Positions 47,900-58,670 of a stretch of DNA of 64,000 bases are shown piece after piece. Each line of letters begins with the position of its first letter. Position 1 is the stretch's first letter. Below the pieces are notes generated by a model. The model had not been told where the DNA came from and did no database searches. It saw nothing but the letters and a program-made list of their open reading frames with translations. The translations under genes and the position numbers were made by a program. The stretch is taken from positions 30,125,001-30,189,000 of the forward strand of contig NC_080573.1 in assembly GCF_029962835.1 (NCBI RefSeq), given 5' to 3'. This DNA is from Magnolia sinica. Its lineage: Eukaryota; Streptophyta; Magnoliopsida; Magnoliales; Magnoliaceae.

Positions 47900-48858
47900 T
47901 GCAAAGTAATTGAAATTGACCACGAAGTGAATGAAATGGATTTTTGACCATTGACTCGATGGAATCTTGAAAAATAACTACGTTGGTTGGCTAAATTAGC
48001 TTCTCCTACCCCAAAATCATATGTGGTACGTTAAGTAAATCATTCTAGTTTAGGAGATATGCTTATTAAATAAATAGACAAAGAAATGAATTAAAAGATA
48101 GAAAAATATTTTTATATACTTATATATACATATTTACGTGACTAGGTATTAGAGAAAAATGTAAGGGGGAAAAAGTTCTCCCCGTGGAAAAAAAAAAATT
48201 TGTTAGACTGCCGCGGCACTGCTGTGGGTTTTTTTTTTGTCTTGCTTTTGTGGGTCCCATCATGAGGTCTGTGTTATATCCAAACTGTCCATCTATTTGG
48301 CGAGCTCATATTAAGGCTTGATACGAAAAATAAGACAGATCTAACTATCAAGTGGACCACACTGTAAGAGGCAGTGGGGAATTGAACGTCTACCATTGAG
48401 GTTAAGGAATTTTTGGATCATTATGAAATTTGTTTTTCCTCTTCATCCAGGTCTTTGTGACCCTATGAATGAACTTAGGCGGGAAGGATTTCTCACAAAC
48501 ATCACAGTGGGCCACACCTGAGTTTCTAATGGTTGACGCTCATTCAACACTGTTTCCTATAATGTGGTACATTTGAGATTTGGATATACCTCATTTTTGG
48601 TCTCATACTTAAAATGATCTGAAAAAATATATGGACAGCATGGATGAAAAGCATACATCATGGTGTGGCGCACAGACCACCGACGATCCACCATTGGTGG
48701 GTGGCGGGGGAGTAGCCAATCCGTTTCCGTGAAAAGGAGAGGTATTTTCATCCTGGGATTTGTCGTCCGTATGAGGAGGTCTAAGTTCGGAAGTTAAGTT
48801 TGTATTGCTTCAAGAATATCCAGTGGATAAAAGGTGGGTCCACAGTTGTAAATTTCTC
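47900..48858 (-). repeat. Right terminal inverted repeat of the Mutator-like element
   Basis: Reverse complement of 38495-39460 with scattered differences and small indels. It ends at 48858 exactly where the 9 bp duplication ACTTTTCTA begins. Confidence 0.85.
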
Positions 48859-48867
48859 ACTTTTCTA

Positions 48868-49415
48868 CTTGTGACAAGGTCAAGACTCAAATTCCCAAAC
48901 CGTCGTCCGTTTGGCGGGCTCTTTGTGAGTGTTGAACCGACGGATCCAAAAATCAAGTGGACCACAAAGTAAAACGGAATGGTACAGAGCCCCTGCCTAC
49001 CACTGAAACCCTTTTGGGTGTCACATGAAATCTGGATCAATAGGATATTTGTTTTTCCTGATTTGTGTAACCTCGTGAATATGTGGATGGAAAATAAATG
49101 TTACGGTGGGCTTATGAATGTTTTAATGGTGAGAATCATTTTTCCAGTACTATTTGTGGTGTGGTCCAATTGGGCCTTCGAAATCACTCATTTTAGGCTG
49201 AAAGATCTGAAATGATCTCTCCAAATGGATGAACGGTGTGGATATGATAAATAAATCATTGTGGGGCCATGTAACTTTCATCTCGTTTGAACTGTTGGTA
49301 CAACTTGGAGCTCAAGGAGCGTCAGCGTACGTACCCACACCAGCTATGTTGGTGGTGTGTGGTGCAGCAGCCAATCCGCTTCCGGGAAGGTCCCAGCGAA
49401 ACTCAGCCTCAGCCT
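48868..49415. repeat. MITE-like upstream region of the P450 gene
   Basis: Contains the 'aagtggaccacaaagtaaaacgg', 'atgttacggtgggctta' and 'cccacaccagctatgttgg' blocks of the foldback MITE family and ends at about 49380 with cagccaatccgcttccgg. It is matched in inverted orientation at 58190-58670, so it was part of the unit duplicated with the P450 gene. Confidence 0.6.
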
Positions 49416-49425
49416 CCATATATGG
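49416..49425 (+). promoter_or_regulatory. Putative TATA box of the P450 gene
   Basis: The motif ccatatatgg lies 48-57 bp before the start codon. The inverted copy has a more canonical ttatatag at the matching place (about 58165-58175, minus strand). This would give a very short leader; no transcript data support it. Confidence 0.35.
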
Positions 49426-49472
49426 ATAAGATAGGTAGGTAACGAAAAGGAAGAAAATCAATCAATCATTCA

Positions 49473-50390
49473 ATGGCTATTTTTCCATCTCTTCTCCTCT
49501 TGGTTGTAGCCATTGTTCTTCTAATCTTGGCTACTTCCAATGGAGGTCGAAGAAGGAATAAGTCTAACCAACCTCCTTCTCCATCCAAGCTTCCGATCAT
49601 TGGCAACCTTCACCAGCTAGGTGGGCCTAGTTCCCTTCTGCACCGTTCACTACAGTCGCTCTCGAACAAACACGGCCCGCTAATGCTTCTCCACATGGGG
49701 AACATTCCAACTCTCGTAGTTTCATCAGCAGAGATGGCTGAAGAGATCTTGAAAACCCATGATCTTGTTTTTGCAAGCCGGCCTTTGCCTTGTCCGAACG
49801 CAGCCAGGGAGCTTATTTACGGCGGCACCGACTTGGCCTTTTCACCCTATGGGGAGTACTGGAGGCAAGTAAGGAAAATCTGTGTCGTCGAGCTTTTGAG
49901 TGGTAAGAGAGTCCAGTCATTCGCGTTTATTATGGAAGAAGAAGTTGGGAGTATGATCAAGGAGATTAAAGGTTCAAGTTCGGTCTTTGCCGTTAATCTG
50001 ACCGATATGTTTCTCTACCTATCTAGCGGCATAATCTCAAGAGTTGCTTTTGGGAAGAAGTATATTGGAGGAGAGAATGGGGAGAATAGATTCATGGATC
50101 TAGCCAGGGAATTGGAAGTTCTTTTGGGATCTTTTTGCGTAGGAGATTATTTTCCATCATTCGGATGGATTGATGTTCTGAGCGGCTTGGATGCGAGATT
50201 GAAGAGAGTTTCTAAAGGCATGGATGATTTTCTTGATCAAGTGATTGACGACCATCTCATTCGCACGAATGCCAACAAGGATGGAAACGACGATGAGCAT
50301 AACGACCTTGTGGATGTATTACTCCACCTTCAAAAGGATACCAATGCCGACGTCCATCTCACCAAAGATAACTTAAAAGCCATCATCTTG

Positions 50391-50425
<35 letters not shown>

Positions 50426-53400
50426 ACAGATCATGGTTTTCAATACGGGTAAAAGTGGCCGTAACATGGGACATTTAAAAAACTATAATAGCCCCGTAAC
50501 AGTCCATTCAAGGCCATTTCTAATGCAACGGCCATTACAGCTCTGTAACACATAATGGTCCCACTGTTACCATTATGCAACGGCCACTAGGTAACCGTTT
50601 TTGGATACCATGGCACAGACGTTTGTGCACACAAACACCTACTGATGGATGACTAAATGGAATTGTGGAGTTCACCTTTCCATGATTCGCACAAATGTTG
50701 AATATTATGAAATCTAGGCCAGCCCTACATGCTGTCAACAGGTTGGGTTCCCGTGATATTAGCATGCAAGATAGGCAGCATTATTTTTTATTTAGACATG
50801 GAGTATACAACCTGTAATTTTATTTCATCCATACAACTCATGGCAAACATTGCAACCAATGAACCACATGCACATTGCACTCAAAACAGAGGCCCCCAAC
50901 GCTACATGGAATTCCTCAAATATGACCTCCTTTCCTTGTTGTAAATCGCGTCCTTTTAATCACGTCCTTTTAACTCCTCCTGTGGGCTAAAATGACAAAA
51001 ACAATGGACGGCTAGTCATATGTTTTGCCAACTATGATCCACCGGATGAGTCAAACAGCTCTGCTTAGAAGATCAAAATGATGTGGCCGACATATCTTGG
51101 ACACGTGTGCTATAAACCTGTGCATATATATTGGTGGGACAAAAAAAAAAAAAAAAAAGAAGGAAAGCGAGGCAAAAAGAAAAACAGACAAAAGATAAAC
51201 AGGACTTCTTCTTATCATTAATTAGGGGTTGCTTGGATGCCTGTAAAGTCATTAAGTAGGAATCTGTTTATAGGTAATTAGATTACACAGGCTGTTTAGA
51301 TGAATATATTTGATTGTAAATCAACGGCTATGATTTTTGAAAAAGTTCAGAGGAGGGAGAGAGTTGCAAATCATCTTCCAATTGCCACACGAACCCAAAG
51401 CAAAAGAAGAAGAAAACAAACCTCTCTCTCTCTCTCCCTCTCCCTTTCTGTCACCGGTGAAAAAATTAGGATTTGCCTTTTCTTCTTGAGTGGCATTGGC
51501 AGGGCGTCTTTGACCTAATTTAGCTCCCATACAATGGATCCTGAGAACCGAACCTGTTTTCACATAGAGATCTAGCACTTCAAGGAGCTCTGCTAGCCCT
51601 AATTTTGCCATTAACGAGGTGAAAAAGGAAAAAGGAAAAAAAAAAAAAGTTTCTTTTATTATCTTCGTCCATTCCTTTGTGACTATCAAATCGTATTTGT
51701 GTTATGAAATCTTCAATTTCATTGCACAAATCTCCAATTTCATTGGAAGATTGAATTGTTTTAAATTAATTTCTATTATAAATGAATCAATGTGAGCCAT
51801 TTATAGTAAAACTGATATTGCTTTTGTTGTTTTTAGTCTTTAGAGGTGTTACACCGGCGCAAGTGTACAATTTAGGCTGGGTTTTAGTGTTTTTTTTTTT
51901 TTTTTTTCAAAGGTTAGTCCCTGATCTTAGCCATTTATTTGTTGGGCCTCACTTGAGCATGGGTTCAATTTAAAATTTTGTTGGTTATATGATTGGTTGA
52001 TCAACCATTGGCTACATAACTATTGATCCACACCCAGATCCATAGCTCCACTGGCAGACTGAGTGGAGATAGCTCGTTTCAACACTTGAGGTCTTGGCAT
52101 CGCTCCCTAGTGGGGGTGGCTAACATGGAGTGTGTTTTCTGACATGGGTGTGTACTAACAAGCTAATCAAAAAAAAAAAAAAAAACTATTGGTCCGTAGG
52201 AATCAATCCAACTGTTGAGATTGCTCAATTGCATTATACATATTAGAATACATGGTTCATATACAATCATGATATGTGGGGTCCATCGTAATGTGTATGG
52301 TACATCCAATCTATCCATCATGTACTTCCATTGATGCTATCCCGTGGCTTTAAAAAAACAACTCGTCCATTATCAAATGGACCACATAGGGAAAGATGAG
52401 ATGTCTACCATTAAAAACTTCTATATTGTATTCGGGGCCCACTATGATGGAGGGAAGAAATCCAATCCGTTTAGTATGTGCATGCTTTAATGCTCTCCTA
52501 GAGCTCTAAGAAAAAAATCAAGTCTTTCTTATGTGATTTGCAGATTTTGGAAGGTTCACTGCCCAAGCTCTTTAGTATAAATACCTACTTTATTCATTGT
52601 AAATATTTTACAAGCTAGCCAAACACAATCTCTTTACCTGTAAATAGATTACCACTTAAAACCCAAATAAAATAGTATGTAAATTGATTGCACCTAAAAC
52701 TCTTTTCAAATATAATGTGTTTACTGTTGCAAAAATATTGATTTTTAATAAAAAATATTTTAATAATAAAATAATATATAACATAAAAAGTTGTTTTGAA
52801 AAAACACTTTTCTGCGGGTTTTTTGGGAATAGTCCCACATGGAAAAGAGAAGAGAAAAATATGTGGTTTATATGAAAGATGTGGAGTATTATAATATTTA
52901 CCTATCTAGTCCGTGGACTATGGACCTTGCGTGTTCCAGTGCGTAGCACTGGAACACTCGCGCTCGGGCTCGGGCACGGGCACGGGCTCGGTCTTAGTCT
53001 CGAACTCGGACTCGGACTCGGACTTGGTCACGGGCACGGGCTTGGGCACAGGCTCGGTCTCGGTCTCGGACTCGGACTCGGACTCGGTTATGGGCACGGG
53101 CTCGGGCTCGGGCTCGGTGCGAGGGCATGGGCATGGGCATGTGAGGCAGTGTGGTTGTAGAGGCACTAGTGGCGCACTTCGCACGTCCGCATCGTGTCGC
53201 AGAGGGTCGCTCCTTCGCGACCTTAAGCGAACCGGAGCGAGACGTGTGCGAGTTGCGGTGCGACTAAGTGGCTATGGCAGGTGGCTGGTTAGCAGAGAGA
53301 CTAAAGGACTAGGAGAGAAATCTCTCAGTATAAATAGAGGGACTGAAAAGAGCTGTTGCAGTAGAAACTTTAACAGCTGAGCCATTAGTGCAGGGTCCAG

Positions 53401-55087
53401 CTGTAATTGCTGCATGGCTTGCCCAACAGCTAGAAAACGGCTAGCTGTTGTCTCACAACAGTCAGCATGCAGTAGCTTAATGGTCTATGCATAACAGTAA
53501 GAAAACGGCCATAAAACGGCTAGTTTTTCAACAGTCAGAAATGACTTAATGGAATTTAAGTCTCTGGACCATAACCCCCTAGCCACCATAGCCTATAAAA
53601 GAAGGACCTGGATGGGTTTCCAAACCATCTCAACTCACTCTAGCAAATCCATACGAACTGAGACAGTCAGCCCCTCTCCACTCATATATTCTAGTGTTTC
53701 CAGCAACAAAGTAAGGCTTAAACCTTAGCTTGAAGAACAGACCAGCGGTGTGGTCTAGAACAGTTCAACTGAACCAATAGCTGAAGATTTGAATTGACCT
53801 GTGCAGAAGTTTTTCTCTTATTTTTTTCTTCTTTTGGGATTTTTTCCTTTATACTGTAATATTGCCAGAAAGTGTGTAATTGAATTCCATTTGGTGGGCC
53901 TTCATATTTGCTGAACGCAGACCCACACCAGGCTCATCGTATCCTAGAAGCTATTTGCCTCTAACCTACCAGCATACTCAATTCACTTGAGTAGGGGCAA
54001 ATAACGCTTTAAGGACAGCGTTTCAGACGTGCTTCAGCCTGTCCTGATTTCTGATTATTTTGCACTTTTCGGTTTCCACATTATACAGAAATACATTAAT
54101 CTGTATAATTTCTAACATTTACAACTAAAAAAAATCACAAGCATCCAAACAACCCCTTAGGTAGACTTGTGCCACCTTGTTTGACTCGGCCGAGTCAACT
54201 AAGTCAAGCTTGGACTCGAGAAATCAAACTCGAGTCACATGCTCATTCTCGTAAACTTGGTTTTCCCAATCCAGAGGCCAGGATGATGAATGGCCTAGGC
54301 TGAGACCACTTGGCCTGGCTGACTAGGCTGAGTCAACCCAAGTGGTCGGCAAACCATGTACATGTGTACTTGCTCCATTTTTGTGCTCTCAACTTGTTTT
54401 TAATGGATGATTGATCTACTTTATCACTTACATGCTTTTTTTCTTTCCTGTTTGTTTTTATTTTCTTCTTAGGACATGTTCGTTGGAGGAACCGACACCT
54501 CATCGGTCACCTTGGAATGGGCCATGGCGGAGCTCACAAAGAATCCACATGTGATGGAAAAAGCTCAAGCAGAAGTAAGAAGAGTGGTAGGAAGAAAAGC
54601 AAAGGTGGAAGAGGACGACATTGCTCAGATGGACTACTTGAAATCCATAATCAAGGAGACACTAAGATTACACCCTCCATTACCCTTGTTAGTTCCACAT
54701 GAATCCACAAGAAGCACGACACTACAAGGCTATCATATCACTGCAAAAACAAGGGTCTTGATCAATGCATGGGCCATTGGAAGGGACCCCAAATCATGGG
54801 AAAATGCTGATGAGTTTCTTCCTGAGAGATTTTCTAACAACCCAATTCATTTCAAAGGTCAGGATTTTCAATTAATACCATTTGGGGCTGGGAGGAGGAT
54901 TTGCCCTGGAATGTCATTTGGCATCCTCACTGTGGAACTTGCTCTTGCCAACCTTCTATATTGGTTTGATTGGGACTTGCCTGGTGGCGCAAAAAAGGAT
55001 GATATAGACATGAGTGAAGCTATGGGAATTGTTGTCCACAAGAAATTTCCTCTTCATCTAGTTCCAAAATATCACTTTTCACTTTAA
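49473..55087 (+). CDS. Cytochrome P450, CYP71-type, two exons, 510 residues
   Basis: Exon 1 is 49473-50390 (306 codons) and exon 2 is 54473-55087 (204 codons and TAA), joined in phase 0 by a 4082 bp intron with donor GTTCTC and acceptor TTCTTCTTAG. The intron position after AIIL and before DMFVGGTDTS is the standard one in CYP71. Seen in order: N-terminal membrane anchor (residues about 5-20), proline hinge [12 protein letters not shown] (34-45), helix C WRQVRK (130-135), oxygen-binding GGTDTS (311-316), KETLR (367-371), PERF (423-426), and heme loop FGAGRRICPG with ligand Cys450. Length and all hallmark residues are normal, so it looks functional. Family members are ER-bound monooxygenases using cytochrome P450 reductase and acting on specialised metabolites; the substrate cannot be told from sequence. 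A broken inverted copy of exon 1 lies at 57233-58119. Confidence 0.93.
50393..50420 (+). repeat. (CT)n at the P450 splice donor
   Basis: The CT run begins 2 bp into the intron, so the donor reads GTTCTCTCT. The inverted copy has a longer tract (57181-57231, about 25 units) and a GC instead of GT donor. Confidence 0.9.
52018..52195 (+). mobile_element. tRNA-derived SINE in the P450 intron
   Basis: The body 52030-52183 has box A-like tggcagactgagtgg and box B-like ggcatcgctccc, close to the copy at 46509, and ends in an A-run. The flanks aactattgatcc (52018-52029) and aactattggtcc (52184-52195) are a 12 bp target duplication with one mismatch. Confidence 0.85.
52931..52957 (+). other. 27 bp hairpin kept in three copia LTR copies
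   Basis: GTGTTCCAGTGC, a 3-base loop GTA, then GCACTGGAACAC: 12 perfect pairs. The same hairpin is at 5899-5925 (perfect) and 124-150 (one mismatch). It sits next to the hexamer tract in U3. Confidence 0.8.
52961..53140 (+). repeat. Expanded hexamer minisatellite in the solo LTR
   Basis: About 30 units of ctcggg, cacggg, ctcgga and similar. The matching tract is only about 29 bp at 5858-5886 and about 38 bp at 71-108. Open frames over the tract (GSGSGTG-, LGLGHG- and SESESE-type) are by-products. Confidence 0.88.
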
Positions 55088-55310
55088 ATAATTAAATTGT
55101 ACTGCCATGTTAGAGGGAGAGAGGGTTTTCTCTGCTCTATATTGAGAGAGAACTAGGTTAGCCCTCTGAAGCCTCTTCTTTATTAGGACGTGTGTTGTTG
55201 CCATTTGTCCATTGTTTTATTTCTTTTCTTGGAGTCTTTGCCGGTCTATATTGTAATAAAATTATTATTTACCTTCCCAATAAGAGAGCTGTTCTATTTG
55301 TTTAGGAAGC
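55088..55310 (+). terminator. P450 3' untranslated region with poly(A) signal
   Basis: Downstream of the TAA the sequence is AT-rich, with an AATAAA at 55255-55260 in a ttgtaataaaattatt context, about 170 bp after the stop, a normal distance for a plant gene. The exact cleavage site is not known. A new MITE begins at about 55311. Confidence 0.6.
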
Positions 55311-56810
55311 GGATTGCGTCCTTCCCCCCCTTCCCCCGCCAGGAGGATAATCTGTCCACCTAGGGCTTTGTGGGGCCCACTGTGATGTATGGGTCCATGC
55401 ATTCTTCCAGATCATTTTAGGATAAGAATTGGAAAATGATGTACGTCCTAGGATCAAGTGTACTACACAATTGGGATTGAACTCCCACCATTAAATACTT
55501 CTTGTGAGTGGCAAAAGTTTTGGATCAAGCTGATGTTTGTGTTTTATCTTCATACAAGTCTATATAACCTTATAAATAGGTTTGGTGGCAAATAAATATT
55601 ACAGTCGCTCTAGGAAGTTTTCAACGGTGAGTTTTATTATTTCTAATGCTTCCTATGTTGTGGTCCACTTGAGCATTGGACTTGCCTAATTTTTAGACTC
55701 ATATCCTAAAGTGTTCTAATAAAATGGATGAACGGAGTGGATAAACCTATGTTGTGGTCCACTTGAGCATTGGACTTGCCTAATTTTTAGACCCATATCC
55801 TAAAGTGTTCTAATAAAATGGATGAACGGAGTGGATAAAACCCGTACATCAAGTTGGGCTCCATAGAGGGAAATGGATTCACTACTCCCCCTGCCACCAT
55901 CTCGGTGGTGAGTGGTGGTGGTCGGTGCTCTGTGGACCCCACCATGATGTATGTGTTTCATCCATTCCATTCATCTATTTTTGCATATCAATTTAGGGTT
56001 AGATCCAAAAAAAATGAGAGGGATATAAATGTCAAGTGGACCACACACCACAGGAAAACAATAGTAATTGGATATCCACCATTAAAATCCTCCTAAGACC
56101 CATTGTACGGTTTATTTGACATCTAATCTGTTAATTAGGTCATGCCGGCCAGATGAAGGGAAAAAATAGGAGAAGGATATATTTTTTGATCGGTCTTATT
56201 TTTCTGCTCAATCATTACGACCAAATTACTAAGTGGACGGACAGTTTGGATATAACTCATACCTGATGATGGGACCCACAGAAGTAGGTGACGTCAACAC
56301 GGATGGGCTGCTGGTGTGTGTACACCAACGAATGGGGTTCGCACCGCGGTCTCTACGAGCAAGAGACTGACGGTCCAGTCAGGAGCTCATGGGGCCCACC
56401 ATGATGTATGTTGTTCTTCAACTTTGTCCATTCATTTCTACGGTTCATTTTTGAACATGAAACCAAAAAGGAGGTGGATAGAAGCTACGAGTGGAACACA
56501 TCACGTATCAATAGTAGACGAATAATCTCTATTGTTTCCTATGGTGTGGTCCACATGGGCCTTCGATCTGCCTTATTTTTTGGCTCATGTCTTACATTGA
56601 GCTGTCAAAATGGATGGATAACTTAGATAAAATACACATTGGGGTGGGCCTCATAAACCACTTTTTAATGCACCCGCAGCCAAGGTGTAATAATGAGGGA
56701 TGGTAGAGGTGGCTTGTTATGATTCACCGACGGCTAAAAGCCGTTGAGGAAAGCACTACACGACCGTCGGCATTGGCCAATTTTTTGGTAGTGGATCCAG
56801 CCCACCTCCA
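55311..56810. repeat. Cluster of foldback MITEs with a 94 bp tandem duplication
   Basis: Two or three overlapping elements of the 'gtggggcccac...gatgtatg' family lie here, near 55319-55860, 55865-56290 and 56290-56680. Bases 55652-55745 are repeated at 55746-55839 with about one difference. Several short frames exist without similarity. From 56680 to 56810 nothing is recognised. Confidence 0.6.
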
Positions 56811-57177
56811 ACAGGAACCCAACCTATTGACAGCTTGTAGGCAGACCTAGATTTCATAATATTCACCATGTGTGTAAGTCATGGAAAGGTTCACTCCACA
56901 ATTCCACCCAGTCATCGACCAGTAGGTGTTTGACCAGTAGGTGTTTGAGTGTAAAAACCTACATGTGTGTCTGTGCCATGGTATCCAGAAATGGTTACCC
57001 AATGGCCGTTGCATAATGGTAACAGTGAGACCAGACCATCATGTATTATAGAACTGTAATGGCTAGTTGCATTAGAAATGGCCTTGAATGGACCGTGACG
57101 GGCCAATATTGTTTTTTAAATGTCCCTCACAGCCCATGTTACAGCCGCTTTTACTCGTATTGAATACCATGATCTGT

Positions 57178-57180
<3 letters not shown>

Positions 57181-57231
<51 letters not shown>
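57181..57231 (+). repeat. (GA)n microsatellite in the P450 pseudogene
   Basis: Equivalent of the CT tract at the functional donor, but about twice as long (51 bp). Confidence 0.93.
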
Positions 57232-57232
<1 letters not shown>

Positions 57233-57233
<1 letters not shown>

Positions 57234-58119
57234 AAGATGATGGCTTTAAGGTTATCTTTCATGAGATGGATGTTGGCATTGGCATCCTTTTAAAGGTGGA
57301 CCAATACATCCACAAGGTTATCTGTGCTCATCGTCATTTCCATCATTGTTGACATTCCCACAATTGAGATGGTCCTCAATCAATTGATCAAGAAAATCAT
57401 CCATGCCTTGAGAAATTCTCTTTAATCTAGCATCTAAGCCACTGAGGACATCCATCCATCCAAATGATGGAAAATAATCACCTGCACCGAAAGATCCCAA
57501 AAGAACTAGCAATTCCATGGCGAGATCCGAGAATCTAATCTCCCCATTCTCTCCTCCCGTGTACTTCTTCCCGAAAGTGAACATGTTGATTAGATTAATG
57601 GCCAAGATCGAATAAGAATCTTTAATATCCTTGATCATATTACCAACTTCTTCCCTAATAAAAGTGAATGGCTGCACTCTCTTACCACTCAAAAGCTCAA
57701 TAACGCAGATTTTCCTAACTTGCCTCCAGTACTCCCCATAGGGTGAAAAGGCCAAGTCATTGCAACCGTCGAGAAGCTGCTTGGCTGCGTTCGAATAAGG
57801 CCAAGCCGGCCAGCTTGCGAAAATAAGATCATGTGTTTAAAAGATACTCTTCAGCCATCTCTGCTGATGAAACTATGAGAGTTGGAATGTTCCCCATGTG
57901 GAGGAGCATTAGCGGGCCATGTTTCTCAGAAAGCGACCTTAGAGAATAGTGTGGAAGGGAACTAGACCCACCTAGCTGGTGGAGGTTGCCAATGATCGGA
58001 AGCTTGGATGGAGAAGGTGGTTGGTTGGATTTATTCCTTCTTCTACCCCCGTTGAAAGTAGCCAAGATAAGAAGAAAAATGGCTACAACCAAGAAGAGAA
58101 GAGAGCGAAAGATAGCCAT
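57233..58119 (-). pseudogene. P450 exon-1 pseudogene (CYP71-type)
   Basis: The minus-strand copy of exon 1 starts [20 protein letters not shown] and keeps [18 protein letters not shown] and GDYFPSFGW. Compared with the intact gene it has a frame change after SSAEMAEE (near 57830), altered sequence before FSPYGEYW, an in-frame loss of 11 residues (LYLSSGIISRV, near 57590), a frame change after DDEH (near 57318), and GC instead of GT at the donor. Exon 2 with the heme Cys is absent. It cannot encode an enzyme. Being inverted relative to the gene, its transcript would be antisense to exon 1. Confidence 0.9.
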
Positions 58120-58670
58120 TAAATGATTGATTGGTATTCTTCCTTTTCATCTACCTTCCTATCTTATCTATATAATGGAGGCTGAGGCTAAATTTCACTG
58201 GGGACCTACCCGGAAGCGGATTGGCTAGTGGACCACACACCACCAACATAGCTGGTGTGGGTATGCAATGTGGGAAGACTAGCGCTGACGCTCCTAGAGC
58301 TTCAAGTTGTACAAACAGTTAGAAGGAGATCAAAGTTACAATGTTCATCCATTTTATGAGATCATTTTCGATCTTTCTTCCAAAAATGAGTCATTTCAAA
58401 GGCTCAAGTGGACAACACCATAAATAGCACTGGGACAATGATTCTCAACTCTAAAACATTCATAGGCTCACAATCACGTTTATTTTCCATCTAATCTATT
58501 CATAAAGTCACCTTGACCAAAATGAATAGAAATTAAAAAATTAAAAAAAAAACTAAATTATCATATCGATTTAAAATTTTTGTGAGACTAAAGGTTTTAA
58601 TGGTAGGCGTTCAATCCCCTACCTTTTTACAATTTAGTCTACTTGATTTTTGGTCGTCTTATTTAGCCGC

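Larger units (their letters stand above)
38486..48867. mobile_element. Mutator-like element with long termini, 10.4 kb (38495-48858)
   Basis: Inverted termini start GAGAAATTTACAACT on both sides (38495 inward, 48858 inward on the minus strand). They are flanked by 9 bp duplications ACTTTTCAA (38486-38494) and ACTTTTCTA (48859-48867), 8 of 9 identical, as expected of Mutator-like elements. The terminal inverted repeats are about 0.97 kb of unique sequence followed by 21 bp minisatellite on each side. Inside are a 5.1 kb solo LTR (40274-45413), a third 21 bp array, a SINE and an exon-like piece. No MURA transposase is recognised, so it is non-autonomous; without the solo LTR it would be about 5.2 kb. 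Confidence 0.8.
52725..54117 (+). mobile_element. Solo Ty1/copia LTR in the P450 intron
   Basis: It is the same family as 4858-6117, begins TGTTGCAAAAATATTG and ends TTTCTAACA, and is flanked by perfect 5 bp duplications tttac (52720-52724 and 54118-54122). Orientation is sense to the P450 gene. TATA-like tataaatag (about 53330) and cctataaaagaagg (about 53592) are kept. It is longer than the LTR at 4858 (1393 against 1260 bp), mostly because of the expanded hexamer tract. No coding part; fossil solo LTR. Confidence 0.9.
51225..54156. mobile_element. Tourist-like (PIF/Harbinger) element hosting nested insertions
   Basis: The terminal sequences GGGGTTGCTTGGATGC (51225-51240) and its inverse ending at 54156 match at 15 of 16 bases and are flanked by TTA on both sides (51222-51224 and 54157-54159), the usual 3 bp target. 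Inside lie a SINE and a solo LTR; removing them leaves about 1.4 kb. No transposase was recognised. The 122-codon minus frame at 51321-51689 and others look non-coding. Confidence 0.6.
50391..54472 (+). other. P450 intron with nested elements
   Basis: In order it holds a CT microsatellite at the donor, a small repeat (about 50434-50614) with inverted ends tggttttcaatacgg and ccgtttttggatacca, sequence shared with the inverted copy to 50752, then unassigned DNA, a Tourist-like element (51225-54156) that contains a SINE and a solo copia LTR, and about 315 bp before the acceptor. No second gene is recognised. The size comes largely from transposon insertion, since CYP71 introns are often far shorter. 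Confidence 0.8.
56811..58670 (-). repeat. Inverted partial duplicate of the P450 region
   Basis: The minus strand repeats, in order, the MITE-like upstream DNA, promoter, exon 1 and the first 360 bp of the intron of the P450 gene (about 48900-50752). The break falls in the intron near 50752 and 56811, so exon 2 is missing. The arms are about 1.85 kb and 6.06 kb apart, pointing toward each other. Confidence 0.85.

Noticed and set aside
52879-53380. Gly/Ser- and Glu/Ser-rich frames over the hexamer tract
   Set aside because: All three frames are open because the unit is 6 bp; it is a satellite inside a solo LTR.
6672-54122. Shared tttac target duplication of two different solo LTRs as evidence of site preference
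   Set aside because: Two cases of an AT-rich 5-mer are easily chance, and the elements belong to different superfamilies.
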